A DNA stretch of 64,000 bases from Alphaproteobacteria bacterium (GTDB lineage Bacteria > Pseudomonadota > Gammaproteobacteria > Burkholderiales > Burkholderiaceae_C), in NCBI GenBank assembly GCA_030054175.1, contig JASGCM010000008.1, positions 62,001 to 126,000 of the forward strand. The letters are read 5' to 3'. Below, in pieces: positions 51,071-59,833 of this stretch. The position numbers and the translations under genes are program-made. Numbering within the stretch: position 1 is the first letter of the stretch; each line of letters opens with the position of its first letter. Under the pieces are notes generated by a model. The model did no database searches. It was given only the letters and a program-made list of their open reading frames with translations, and was not told where the DNA came from.

Positions 51071-52417
51071 ATGTCTCAAAGCATCCGCTGCCCTGCGCTG
51101 ATGATCGTAGCCCCTGCTTCCGGGCAGGGTAAAACCTCGGTTACTGCAGGCCTTGCCAGGCTATTGACCAAGCAGGGTATGCGGGTGCGGGTGTTCAAAT
51201 GTGGTCCGGATTTTCTGGATCCGTTATGGCACACCCTGGCCAGCGGTCATGAGGTATACAACCTTGATCTTTGGCTCAATGGCGAAGAAGATGTTCGTCG
51301 CCGCTTGTACCAAGCAGCAAAGCAGGCAGATCTGATTCTCATCGAAGGGGTGATGGGCCTTTTTGATGGAGATCCGAGTGCAGCAGATTTGTCGATTAAA
51401 TTAGGTATTCCTGTATTGGCTGTAATTGATGCATCGGCCATGGCAGGTACTTTTGGTGCCATCGCGTATGGCTTGCGTCACTACTGCCCCAGTTTGCCTT
51501 GGGCGGGCGTGCTGGCGAATCGGGTGGCCGGTGTTTCCCATGCCCGCATGCTGGCATCGGCTGTATGTGAAAACCCAATGCAAAAAAAGGCCCTTGATGC
51601 CGGTTGGTTGGGTGCTTTGTATCGAAGTGAGGCAGGTGCAATGCCAGAACGTCATTTGGGCTTGACTGTTGCATCCGAATTGGCTGATGCAACGTCTCGG
51701 TTGGATGCGATTGCCGATTTGCTGGCGACTGAGCCCGTAGGTCAGATGTCGCTGACCGATTGGCAGCGTTGGGCAGTCGAGTTTCCTGAACCCCCACCGT
51801 TGTCAATAACGCCCTATTTGGCCGGTCAGACCATTGCGGTGGCGCGAGATGCCGCGTTTTGTTTTATCTACCCATCTAACCTTGATGCCTTGCGTGAGTT
51901 AGGGGCCAACGTGGTGTTCTTCTCGCCTGTGGCAGACGAGCTTATACCTCAATGTGATGCCTTGTGGCTACCTGGGGGGTATCCAGAGCTTCACGCGCCA
52001 GCGCTATCAGGTGCCGAGAAATTTCGTGGCTCCCTTCAACTCCATTTGGAGGCAGACAAGCCGGTTTGGGCAGAATGTGGCGGCATGATGGCACTATTTC
52101 AGGGGCTCTCACTTGTTGATAGCACCGAGGTTCCTATGTGGGGCATCTTGCCGGGTTACGTGCGAATGCAAAAACGCCTGGTGGCTCTGGGGCCACAGCA
52201 ATGGGTAACGTCTAACGGTCAACTGCGTGGTCACACTTTTCATCACTCATTGACCGAAACGACACTCACACCTTTATCCCACACTAAGCCACAAGGTGTT
52301 TATGGGAAACCAGAAGCGGTGTACGGCATGGGGTCATTGCGTGCAAGTTATTTCCATGCATGGTTCCCCTCCAATCCCAAAACGACTGCCATGTTGTTCT
52401 CCAAGGCGCTGCAATGA
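51071..52417 (+). CDS. cbiA: Cobyrinate a,c-diamide synthase
   Basis: 448 residues. N-terminal P-loop IVAPASGQGKTSVTAGL, then IEGVMGLFDG. The C-terminal glutamine amidotransferase part has LWLPGGYPELHA and AECGGMMALF with the Cys nucleophile. The enzyme amidates the a and c side chains of cobyrinate (CbiA) or hydrogenobyrinate (CobB). Starts six bases after btuB and overlaps the next gene (ATGA). Confidence 0.93.
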   Translation: MSQSIRCPALMIVAPASGQGKTSVTAGLARLLTKQGMRVRVFKCGPDFLDPLWHTLASGHEVYNLDLWLNGEEDVRRRLYQAAKQADLILIEGVMGLFDGDPSAADLSIKLGIPVLAVIDASAMAGTFGAIAYGLRHYCPSLPWAGVLANRVAGVSHARMLASAVCENPMQKKALDAGWLGALYRSEAGAMPERHLGLTVASELADATSRLDAIADLLATEPVGQMSLTDWQRWAVEFPEPPPLSITPYLAGQTIAVARDAAFCFIYPSNLDALRELGANVVFFSPVADELIPQCDALWLPGGYPELHAPALSGAEKFRGSLQLHLEADKPVWAECGGMMALFQGLSLVDSTEVPMWGILPGYVRMQKRLVALGPQQWVTSNGQLRGHTFHHSLTETTLTPLSHTKPQGVYGKPEAVYGMGSLRASYFHAWFPSNPKTTAMLFSKALQ

Positions 52418-53235
52418 CTCAAATAGCATTGGGGTCACAACGCATTGTTTGCCTTACCGAGGAAACGACCGAGTGGCTATACCTGCTTGGGCAAGAATGG
52501 CGCATCGTCGGCATCTCGGGTTACACCGTGCGTCCGCGCCGTGCACGCGATGAAAAACCCAAGGTCAGTGCATTTTTGAACGCCAAGATTGACAAGATTT
52601 TGGCGTTGGAACCAGACTGTGTATTTGGATTTTCCGACCTGCAGGCCGACATCGCTGCAGCCTTGATTCGTGCCGGTGTGCAAGTCACTGTGTTTAACCA
52701 GCGCAGTGTGGAGCAGATTTTTTCTATGCTCTACCAGGTGGCGGCTATGGTGGATTGTGCTTCAGATGGGATGAAGCGCATTGCGGTCATGCGAGAGCGT
52801 TTGCAAGCTATCTGTGCCGAAATTGTGGCTTTGCAGAATTCAGGCAAACGCCGACCGAGGGTATTTTTCGAAGAATGGGACGAGCCGCACATCAGTGGCA
52901 TTCGCTGGGTGTCCGAGTTGCTCGGCATTGCAGGTGGCGATGACATTTTTCCTGAGTTGGCTGTGCAGCCGATGGGGAAGAATCGAATCATTGCGGATGG
53001 AGCAGAAATCGTTGTGAGAGCACCAGACATAGTCATCGGCTCTTGGTGTGGTAAGAAATTTCGCCCTGAAAAAGTGGCGCAACGCCCTGGCTGGCAAGAA
53101 GTTCCTGCTGTACGCAATGCTCAGTTGTTTGAAATCAAGTCGGCCGACATCCTGCAACCGGGGCCAGCCGCTTTGACCGATGGGGTGGAACAACTACACC
53201 GCATCGTGCGCCAATGGATGGTGACCTATGGTTGA
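52414..53235 (+). CDS. BtuF-like cobalamin-binding protein without signal peptide
   Basis: 273 residues from the ATG at 52414. It has the periplasmic-binding-protein (helical backbone) fold: QRIVCLTEETTEWLYLLG, VSAFLNAKIDKILALEPDCV, RPRVFFEEWDEPHISGIRWV, and a C-terminal ILQPGPAALTDGVEQLHRIV. It is clearly related to BtuF but has no signal peptide, so it may act in the cytoplasm. Similar proteins are often encoded next to cobalamin salvage genes. A second, exported BtuF is encoded three genes later. Confidence 0.8.
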   Translation: MTQIALGSQRIVCLTEETTEWLYLLGQEWRIVGISGYTVRPRRARDEKPKVSAFLNAKIDKILALEPDCVFGFSDLQADIAAALIRAGVQVTVFNQRSVEQIFSMLYQVAAMVDCASDGMKRIAVMRERLQAICAEIVALQNSGKRRPRVFFEEWDEPHISGIRWVSELLGIAGGDDIFPELAVQPMGKNRIIADGAEIVVRAPDIVIGSWCGKKFRPEKVAQRPGWQEVPAVRNAQLFEIKSADILQPGPAALTDGVEQLHRIVRQWMVTYG

Positions 53236-53803
53236 AATTGCCCGCAGCGAATTGATTCTGGGTGGGCAGCGCAGCGGCAAATCGCGTCGCGCAGAAATGC
53301 TGGCCAGTCAATGGCTCTCTCAAGATGCCCAACACCGTGCTGTCATGCTGGCCACTGCTCAAGCTTGGGATGCCGAAATGCAGGCCAGGATTGAAAGGCA
53401 TCAGGCCGACCGGGCACAGCGTTTGCCAGGCATGCAGACGGTCGAAGAACCTGTTGCGATTGCCGAAGCAATAATCAAGCTAAGCACACGCCAAACGCTC
53501 ATTGTGGTGGACTGCATGACCCTGTGGTTGACCAATTTGTTGATGCCCGCCAATGCAAGCAAAGCACTCGACGAGAAGGAGATGCAGTTGGCCGCTGGGC
53601 AACTTATTCAAGCTATTGCAGATGCATCGGCCCCGGTGGTTTTGGTCAGCAATGAGATCGGCCTCGGAGTAATCCCTCTGGGTAAGGATGTCCGCATGTT
53701 TGTGGACGCACAAGGAAGATTGAATCAACTCCTGGCTGCAGAGTGCTCGCGCGTCACACTCATGAGTGCTGGGTTGCCCTTGACCTTGAAAGGAAACCCA
53801 TGA
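53228..53803 (+). CDS. cobU: Adenosylcobinamide kinase/guanylyltransferase
   Basis: 191 residues with the CobU/CobP P-loop LILGGQRSGKSRRAE, the ATAQAWDAEMQARIERHQ motif containing the guanylylated-His region, and LIVVDCMTLWLTNLL plus VSNEIGLGVIP. It phosphorylates adenosylcobinamide and attaches GMP to give adenosylcobinamide-GDP. Overlaps both neighbours by a few bases. Confidence 0.94.
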   Translation: MVEIARSELILGGQRSGKSRRAEMLASQWLSQDAQHRAVMLATAQAWDAEMQARIERHQADRAQRLPGMQTVEEPVAIAEAIIKLSTRQTLIVVDCMTLWLTNLLMPANASKALDEKEMQLAAGQLIQAIADASAPVVLVSNEIGLGVIPLGKDVRMFVDAQGRLNQLLAAECSRVTLMSAGLPLTLKGNP

Positions 53804-54693
53804 GTTCATGGAAGGTTTTTTTACGCACCTTTGCTTGGGTATTGGTTGCCTGGACCCCTGTATCGGGGCATGCCCTGACGGTGATCGATGACCGAGGAGT
53901 TTCGGTATCCTTTGATCGCTCGCCCCAGCGGATCGTGAGTCTCTTGCCGTCGCTGACCGAGACCGTTTGTGAACTCGATCAATGCCACAGACTGGTCGGC
54001 GTTGACCGGTACTCCAACTATCCGGCCTCTGTGCAACGCTTGCCTCAGGTAGGAGGTGGACTCGATCCCAGCATCGAGGCCATTGTTGCGCTGCGGCCAG
54101 ATGTGGTGTTGATGGCCACATCGTCCAAGGTGGGGGATCGTCTGCAATCGCTGGGAGTCAAAGTTGTGGCCTTGGAGCCCAGAACTCATGCCGATGTGCA
54201 GCGCGTCTTGCTCAAAGTTGGTCAATTGCTGGAGGTGCCCGATGCTCAGAAAGTCTGGCGTGCGATCGATGCTGGGGTCTCTGCTGCTGCGCAGTCCTTG
54301 CCATCCTCGGTTCGAGGTACCCGTGTTTATTTCGAAGTGAATCAAGGACCGTATGCAGCAGGTGAGTCTTCATTCATTGGTGAAACACTGACGCGACTGG
54401 GTGTGAAGAACATTGTCTCTTCCGAGATGGGCCCTTTTCCTAAACTGAATCCCGAGTTTGTGGTTCGAGCCAACCCTGACCTCATCATGGTCGGACAACG
54501 AAGTGCGGTTGGTTTGGTCCAACGACCAGGGTGGGGGAAGATTCGAGCTATTCGAGAGAGTCGGTTGTGTGTATTTGAGGTTGATCAGTCAAATGTGTTG
54601 GTTCGACCAGGTCCTCGAATGGCTGAAGCTGCACGCATCATGGCTGGGTGTCTTACCGCCAAAGCGCAAATCATGGCAGGAAAGAAACCATGA
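53800..54693 (+). CDS. btuF: Cobalamin ABC transporter substrate-binding protein
   Basis: 297 residues from the ATG at 53800. N-terminal signal peptide (FAWVLVAWTPVSGHA), then the binding-protein fold: RIVSLLPSLTETVCEL, LVGVDRYSNYP, LPQVGGGLDPSIEAIVALRP. The first binding segment and order match BtuF. It passes cobalamin in the periplasm to BtuCD, which is encoded directly downstream with a four-base overlap. Confidence 0.9.
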   Translation: MSSWKVFLRTFAWVLVAWTPVSGHALTVIDDRGVSVSFDRSPQRIVSLLPSLTETVCELDQCHRLVGVDRYSNYPASVQRLPQVGGGLDPSIEAIVALRPDVVLMATSSKVGDRLQSLGVKVVALEPRTHADVQRVLLKVGQLLEVPDAQKVWRAIDAGVSAAAQSLPSSVRGTRVYFEVNQGPYAAGESSFIGETLTRLGVKNIVSSEMGPFPKLNPEFVVRANPDLIMVGQRSAVGLVQRPGWGKIRAIRESRLCVFEVDQSNVLVRPGPRMAEAARIMAGCLTAKAQIMAGKKP

Positions 54694-55769
54694 TGAAGCA
54701 ACGAACTCGCTGGCTGGTCTTGTTGGGCGTGGTGCTGGCATTGCTACTAACTGCAATTGGCGTTTGCGTTGGCAGTACAGGCCTGGAAAACCTAATGTTG
54801 CTGCTCTGGAGGGCTGATGTTCCTACTGAACAGGCAGCTATGGCCAGGCAAATCGTTTGGGAAATCCGCTTGCCCAGAACGGTGGGGGCGTGGGCGGCAG
54901 GGGCCTTGTTGGGGCTGGCTGGTGCCGTGGCGCAGGGCTTGTTTCGCAATGCGTTGGCAGACCCTTATCTGCTGGGTAGTGCGTCAGGGGCTTCGCTGGG
55001 TGTGGCTATGGCTTTAGCTGCATTGGGTGGTGGTGCGGGCATGCTGGGCGGGGCCAGCATGATGAATGGCGGCATGGCCATTGGCGTCTTTTCCAGCAAC
55101 CTATGGGTGCGACTGGGTTTAACAGGCGCTGCATTTGTGGGCGCCGTCTTGGCGGTGTTGCTGACGCTGCTGCTCTCGCGTGGTGTCGGGCACACCTTGC
55201 GTCTTTTGCTTTCAGGCGTTGTTGTCGGGGTGGTGCTGGGGGCTTGCACCCACTTGGTCTTGCTGTTTTCGCCGGATTCTCTTCAGGCTATGCAAGCCTT
55301 CATGCTTGGCTCCACGGCTTTTGTCGGCTGGACATCGTCGGTGTTGATGCTGGGGGTTTGGTTGATTTGCTGGTTGGTTTCCTGGTTGCTGGCGCGTGTG
55401 CTGGATGGTCTCAGCCTGGGCGATGCAACCGCTTTCAGCCTGGGCTTGCCTGTGGGGCCCATGCGTGTTGCACTGGTGGCTGTTCTGGCTCTGGCCACTG
55501 GCACGGCAGTGGCCCAAACGGGTTTGATCGCTTTTGTGGGCTTAGCTGCCCCACATTTGACGCGTTCTCTTGTCAAAACCACACACGCTAACCTCATGCT
55601 ATTGGCCAGTCTGGTGGGCGGAATCTTGCTGCTGAGTGCTGACATTTTGGCCCGTGGCCTGATTGCCCCTCAAGAATTGCCGGTTGGGGTTTTGACGGCC
55701 GTCTTGGGAGGGGGTTATCTGCTCTGGTTGATGCACCGGGGTCAGACACGTCCAGGAGAAGCCGGATGA
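54690..55769 (+). CDS. btuC: Cobalamin ABC transporter permease
   Basis: 359 residues from ATG 54690. FecCD/BtuC-type permease with about ten membrane helices; diagnostic segments are IRLPRTVGAWAAGALLGLAG, NALADPYLLGSASGASLGV and LIAFVGLAAPHLTR. Forms the inner-membrane channel with the ATPase that follows. Confidence 0.92.
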   Translation: MMKQRTRWLVLLGVVLALLLTAIGVCVGSTGLENLMLLLWRADVPTEQAAMARQIVWEIRLPRTVGAWAAGALLGLAGAVAQGLFRNALADPYLLGSASGASLGVAMALAALGGGAGMLGGASMMNGGMAIGVFSSNLWVRLGLTGAAFVGAVLAVLLTLLLSRGVGHTLRLLLSGVVVGVVLGACTHLVLLFSPDSLQAMQAFMLGSTAFVGWTSSVLMLGVWLICWLVSWLLARVLDGLSLGDATAFSLGLPVGPMRVALVAVLALATGTAVAQTGLIAFVGLAAPHLTRSLVKTTHANLMLLASLVGGILLLSADILARGLIAPQELPVGVLTAVLGGGYLLWLMHRGQTRPGEAG

Positions 55770-56563
55770 CAGCCATGAGCAATTTGCGTGCGCTGCAAGT
55801 GGACCATGTGAATGTGTTCTTGGGCCATGGTGCAGCCCGAAAGCAGGTGCTGCACGGCGTGTCACTGAGTCTTGCAGCAGGCCGATGGACGAGCATTGTG
55901 GGTCCCAATGGCGCGGGCAAATCCACTTTGTTGAAAGTGTTTGCCGGTTTGTTGCCGTGCGAGGGGGATGTGCAACTATTGGGCGCGCCATTGCGAAGCT
56001 GGACACATCGGGAACGGGCCCGCCAAATGTCATGGCTTGGACAAAATGAAGCCTCCGCCGATGATTTGACGGTTTGGGATGTGGCCATGTTGGGTCGCTT
56101 GCCGTATCAAGCGTGGTTGGCTCAGCCCAATGAGCAAGACCGCGCTGCAGTGGAGCAGGCCCTGCGAACTACCCAGGCATGGGACTGGCGTGCACGACCG
56201 TTGGGTCAACTCAGCGGAGGGGAGCGTCAGCGTGTTTTATTGGCGCGTGCTTTGGCTGTTGAAGCGACTGTGCTGCTGATGGATGAACCGCTGGCCAACC
56301 TCGACCCGCCACATCAAACAGACTGGATGAACATGGTGCAAGCTTTGGTGAAACAAGGACGCACCGTGGTGAGTGTGTTGCACGAAATCCCCATGGCACT
56401 GCAGGCTGACGAATTGGTCATCTTGGCTAAGGGGTGTGTGACCCATCAGGGTGCAAGCTCGGCAGCAGAAACCCACCGGGCATTGGAGGCGGTGTTCGAT
56501 CACCGTTTGATGGTGCGGGCGCTCGAAGGCCAGTGGGTGACCTTGCCCAGATCGCCCGCCTGA
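55766..56563 (+). CDS. btuD: Cobalamin ABC transporter ATPase
   Basis: 265 residues. Walker A GPNGAGKSTLL, signature LSGGERQRVLLARAL, Walker B VLLMDEPLANLDPP and switch His in SVLHEIPMA. Drives uptake through BtuC. Overlaps the permease gene by four bases. Confidence 0.92.
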   Translation: MTAMSNLRALQVDHVNVFLGHGAARKQVLHGVSLSLAAGRWTSIVGPNGAGKSTLLKVFAGLLPCEGDVQLLGAPLRSWTHRERARQMSWLGQNEASADDLTVWDVAMLGRLPYQAWLAQPNEQDRAAVEQALRTTQAWDWRARPLGQLSGGERQRVLLARALAVEATVLLMDEPLANLDPPHQTDWMNMVQALVKQGRTVVSVLHEIPMALQADELVILAKGCVTHQGASSAAETHRALEAVFDHRLMVRALEGQWVTLPRSPA

Positions 56564-56580
56564 TTGCGGAGTCAAATTTC

Positions 56581-57150
56581 ATGCAACTTGAAAAACCACC
56601 AACAGAAAAACCTTACGAAAAACCCGAAGGTGAGCGACGCGGCATTTTGATCGTCAACACCGGAGATGGCAAAGGTAAGAGTACGGCCGCTTTTGGTCTG
56701 GCGCTGCGCGCGCATGGGCGCGGCAAGCCGGTTAAGATTTATCAGTTCATGAAAGTGCCCAGTGCCCGCTTTGGTGAGCACCGTATGTTCGAACAGATTG
56801 GCATACCGATCGAAGGGCTGGGCGATGGCTTCAGCTGGAAGAGCCAGGATCTGGACCGATCAGCCCAGCTGGCCCGAGAAGGCTGGCTTCGAGCTAAGGC
56901 GATCATTCTTGCCGGTAAACATTTCCTGGTGGTGCTTGATGAAGTCACTTATCCTTTGATCTACGGTTGGCTTGACCTTCAAGACGTTTTGCAGACACTG
57001 CGTACCCGTCCGGCCGACGTGCATGTGTGTCTGACCGGTCGCCGCTGTCCCCCGGAAATCATCGAGCTGGCCGATACCGTGACCGAGATGCAAATGGTCA
57101 AGCACGCCTTTAAGGCTGGTATTCCGGCCCAGCGAGGCATCGAGGACTAA
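56581..57150 (+). CDS. cobO: Corrinoid adenosyltransferase (CobO/BtuR type)
   Basis: 189 residues from the ATG at 56581; the ORF-track start lies in btuD. P-loop VNTGDGKGKSTAAFGLALRA, FMKVPSARFGEHRMF, and LDEVTYPLIYGWLDL are diagnostic of CobA/CobO/BtuR. It transfers the adenosyl group of ATP to the cobalt of cob(I)yrinate a,c-diamide or other corrinoids. Confidence 0.94.
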   Translation: MQLEKPPTEKPYEKPEGERRGILIVNTGDGKGKSTAAFGLALRAHGRGKPVKIYQFMKVPSARFGEHRMFEQIGIPIEGLGDGFSWKSQDLDRSAQLAREGWLRAKAIILAGKHFLVVLDEVTYPLIYGWLDLQDVLQTLRTRPADVHVCLTGRRCPPEIIELADTVTEMQMVKHAFKAGIPAQRGIED

Positions 57151-57151
57151 G

Positions 57152-57862
57152 ATGCATTCATCATCGTCCAGTCCGCAGGCACAGGCTTTTTCTGTTGATG
57201 AACGCGAGGCCGTGTATCGGGCCATTTTCGAGCGTCGGGACATGCGCCACTTTGCCGGTGGCAGTGTGGCTCCTGAAGTATTGCTCCGTTTGCTCACCGC
57301 AGCTCATCATGCGCCCAGTGTGGGATTCATGCAGCCCTGGCGATTCATTCGTATTCAGGATCCTGCCCAGCGTCATCGTCTGCGCGACGCGGTTGAAAGA
57401 GAACGGTTGGCCACGGCACAGGCACTGGGTATGCGGCAGGAAGAATTCATGCAACTCAAGGTTGAGGGCGTGCTCGATGCTGCCGAGCTGTTGCTCGTCT
57501 GTCTGGCTGATGGGCGCGAGCAGCATGTGTTTGGTCGCCGTACCTTGCCGCAGATGGACTTGGCCTCGGCGAGCTGTGCAATCGAGAACCTCTGGCTGGC
57601 AGCCCGTGCCGAAGGGCTGGGTATGGGTTGGGTATCCTTGTTTGAACCTGCCGAACTGGCTGGACTGATGCGTTTGCCTGCGGGAGCCGAACCTATTGCC
57701 TTGCTGTGTCTGGGGCCGGTGCGCAAGTTTTATAACGAGCCCATGTTGCAACAGCAAAAGTGGGCGCGTCGCCAACCCTTGGCTGAACTGGTTTATGACG
57801 GTGTCTGGGGGCAGCCCTGCAGTCTGTTTGCTTCAAAGCAGGATGAGAAGGCTCAGCCTTGA
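57152..57862 (+). CDS. bluB: 5,6-dimethylbenzimidazole synthase
   Basis: 236 residues. Nitroreductase-fold enzyme: FERRDMRHFAGGSVAPEVLL, AAHHAPSVGFMQPWRFIRI and GLGMGWVSLFEP. BluB breaks reduced FMN with oxygen to give the lower ligand 5,6-dimethylbenzimidazole. Begins two bases after cobO. Confidence 0.92.
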   Translation: MHSSSSSPQAQAFSVDEREAVYRAIFERRDMRHFAGGSVAPEVLLRLLTAAHHAPSVGFMQPWRFIRIQDPAQRHRLRDAVERERLATAQALGMRQEEFMQLKVEGVLDAAELLLVCLADGREQHVFGRRTLPQMDLASASCAIENLWLAARAEGLGMGWVSLFEPAELAGLMRLPAGAEPIALLCLGPVRKFYNEPMLQQQKWARRQPLAELVYDGVWGQPCSLFASKQDEKAQP

Positions 57863-58827
57863 ATATGGAGGCCTTCCTGCATAACACCACGCTCGCCATT
57901 CTGGTGATGGCGGTGGCTTTGCTGGTGGATACGGTCTGGGGGGAGCCGCCTGCAGGCTGGCATCCCGTGGTTTGGATTGGACATTTCCTGGGCTGGGCGG
58001 GGACTTGGGTTGCGCCTGCAGCGCAGCAGATCACGCCCCGCATGGATGTAAGGGCTTTTGCGCGTGGCGCTCTGGCTTGGCTGGCTGGCGCTGTGGTCGT
58101 TGCCGGGTTGGCTTGGGGTGCCGCGGCTTTGCTGGCACGGTTGCCAGTTTGGGCACATGTTCTCTGTCTTGGCCTTATCCTCAAACCTTTGATGGCTTGG
58201 CGAATGCTGCGTGAAGAGGTGATGGCGGTAGAGCAAGCACTTTCGGATTCCCTGCACGCAGGGCGCAAACGGCTTGGCTGGCTGTGCAGCCGTGATGTGC
58301 ACATACTCGATGCGACGCAAGTGCGTGAAACCGCCATCGAGACCTTGGCCGAGAACCTCAACGATTCGGTCATTGCCCCACTTTTCTGGTTTGCAGTCGC
58401 CGGTCTGCCGGGGGCAACCCTTTACCGTTTCGCGAATACCGCTGACGCCATGTGGGGCTACCCCGGTAACCGTGCGGGTCGGTCCTGGACATGGGCAGGC
58501 AAGTGGGCAGCCCGAGCCGACGATGTGCTTTCTTGGGTGCCTGCGCGACTGACTGCGGTTTTGCTGGTGCTGGTTGCTGGTCGTCTATGGTTGCCAGGGC
58601 TACGCAGTGAGGCTGTGCGTACCCCTTCCCCTAATGGGGGCTGGCCCATGGGTGCCATGGCTTTGCTTTTGGGCGTGCGGCTGGGCAAACCTGATGTTTA
58701 CATGCTCTACTGTGCGGGCAGAAACGTTTTGCCAGAAGACACTGAACATGCCTGCCATTTGTCCAAGCGTGCGGTGGGGCTTGGATTGTTTGTATGCGGG
58801 GTTTTAGCAGGAATGGCACATGCTTGA
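57859..58827 (+). CDS. cbiB: Adenosylcobinamide-phosphate synthase
   Basis: 322 residues from TTG 57859 (overlaps the bluB stop, best ribosome-site spacing) or 320 from ATG 57865. Membrane protein with LLVDTVWGEPPAGWHPVVWI, the ETLAENLNDSVIAPLFW segment and MWGYPGNRAGRSWTW typical of CbiB/CobD. It attaches the aminopropanol arm or its phosphate to adenosylcobyrate. Confidence 0.92.
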   Translation: MNMEAFLHNTTLAILVMAVALLVDTVWGEPPAGWHPVVWIGHFLGWAGTWVAPAAQQITPRMDVRAFARGALAWLAGAVVVAGLAWGAAALLARLPVWAHVLCLGLILKPLMAWRMLREEVMAVEQALSDSLHAGRKRLGWLCSRDVHILDATQVRETAIETLAENLNDSVIAPLFWFAVAGLPGATLYRFANTADAMWGYPGNRAGRSWTWAGKWAARADDVLSWVPARLTAVLLVLVAGRLWLPGLRSEAVRTPSPNGGWPMGAMALLLGVRLGKPDVYMLYCAGRNVLPEDTEHACHLSKRAVGLGLFVCGVLAGMAHA

Positions 58828-59833
58828 AAAACGCATCCACGGCGGCGCAGATGCGCTGGGCCAGCCGCTCTATGATTTCTCAACAAACAGCAACGCCTGC
58901 GGCCCCTGTCCGGTTGTGCTCCAAGAGATTCAGGCTACAGATGCAAGTCATTACCCAGACCCGTTCTATGCAGAGTTGCGTCAAGCGATCGCAGCTTTTC
59001 ACAAGGTAGACGTTACACATGTGGTTTTGGCTGCAAGTGCCAGCGAGTTCATCTTCCGCATCAGTGCATGGGTGGCGCAATTTGCTCATCGGCAGCAACG
59101 CACGGCCCGAGTTGAGCTGCCCGTACATGGTTACGGTGACTATCTCCATGCCTCCACAGCTTGGGGGCTAGCGGCGTCCGAGTCGCCTGCCCAGGCTGAT
59201 CTGATCTGGGGTTGTGATCCTTCGAGCCCGCTGGGTGAGCCCCACATGAGGCTGGCAGAGCGTGTACAGGATTTATTGCCCACCCAGACCTTTGTGCTAG
59301 ATGGCGCTTACCGCCCCCTGCGGTTGGATGGCGATTTGGCACTTTCTGATCATCATCTCGATCGGGTTTGGCAATTGTGGAGCCCCAACAAGGCGCTTGG
59401 TCTGACGGGTATTCGGGCGGCTTACGCGATTGCTCCGGCTGGATTTCAGCAGCAGGTGGAACAAATCGAAGGGTTGGCTCCCTCCTGGCCTATTGGGGCG
59501 CATGGCTGCGCCATGCTGGCCGCTTGGGTGCGACAGGACGTGCAAGATTGGCTAGCAGAGAGTCGGGACATCCTTAAGCGTTGGAAACTACGCCAGCTGG
59601 CTATTTGTACTTCGTTGGGCTGGCAGCCCGGTTCAAGCGTTACCAATTTTCACTTGGCGACGCCTGACACAGCGCACATGGCGCAGGATTTGGCCACCCT
59701 GCGTGCGCAGGGCATCAAGTTGCGCGATACGAGCTCGTTCGGTTTGCCGGGACAGGTGCGCATGGGTGTGCTACCGCCCGTTGCACAGGATGCCTTGTCG
59801 CAAGCCTGGTGCCGAATAAAGGATAAAAGATGA
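58820..59833 (+). CDS. cobD: Threonine-phosphate decarboxylase (CobD/CobC type)
   Basis: 337 residues. A class I/II PLP aminotransferase-like enzyme beginning HGGADALGQPLYDFSTNSN, with the PLP Lys in LWSPNKALGLTGIRAAYAI. It makes (R)-1-amino-2-propanol phosphate from threonine phosphate for the linker of the nucleotide loop. Overlaps its neighbours on both sides. The shorter N-terminus and divergence from enteric CobD are typical of proteobacterial CobC-named homologues. Confidence 0.88.
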   Translation: MLEKRIHGGADALGQPLYDFSTNSNACGPCPVVLQEIQATDASHYPDPFYAELRQAIAAFHKVDVTHVVLAASASEFIFRISAWVAQFAHRQQRTARVELPVHGYGDYLHASTAWGLAASESPAQADLIWGCDPSSPLGEPHMRLAERVQDLLPTQTFVLDGAYRPLRLDGDLALSDHHLDRVWQLWSPNKALGLTGIRAAYAIAPAGFQQQVEQIEGLAPSWPIGAHGCAMLAAWVRQDVQDWLAESRDILKRWKLRQLAICTSLGWQPGSSVTNFHLATPDTAHMAQDLATLRAQGIKLRDTSSFGLPGQVRMGVLPPVAQDALSQAWCRIKDKR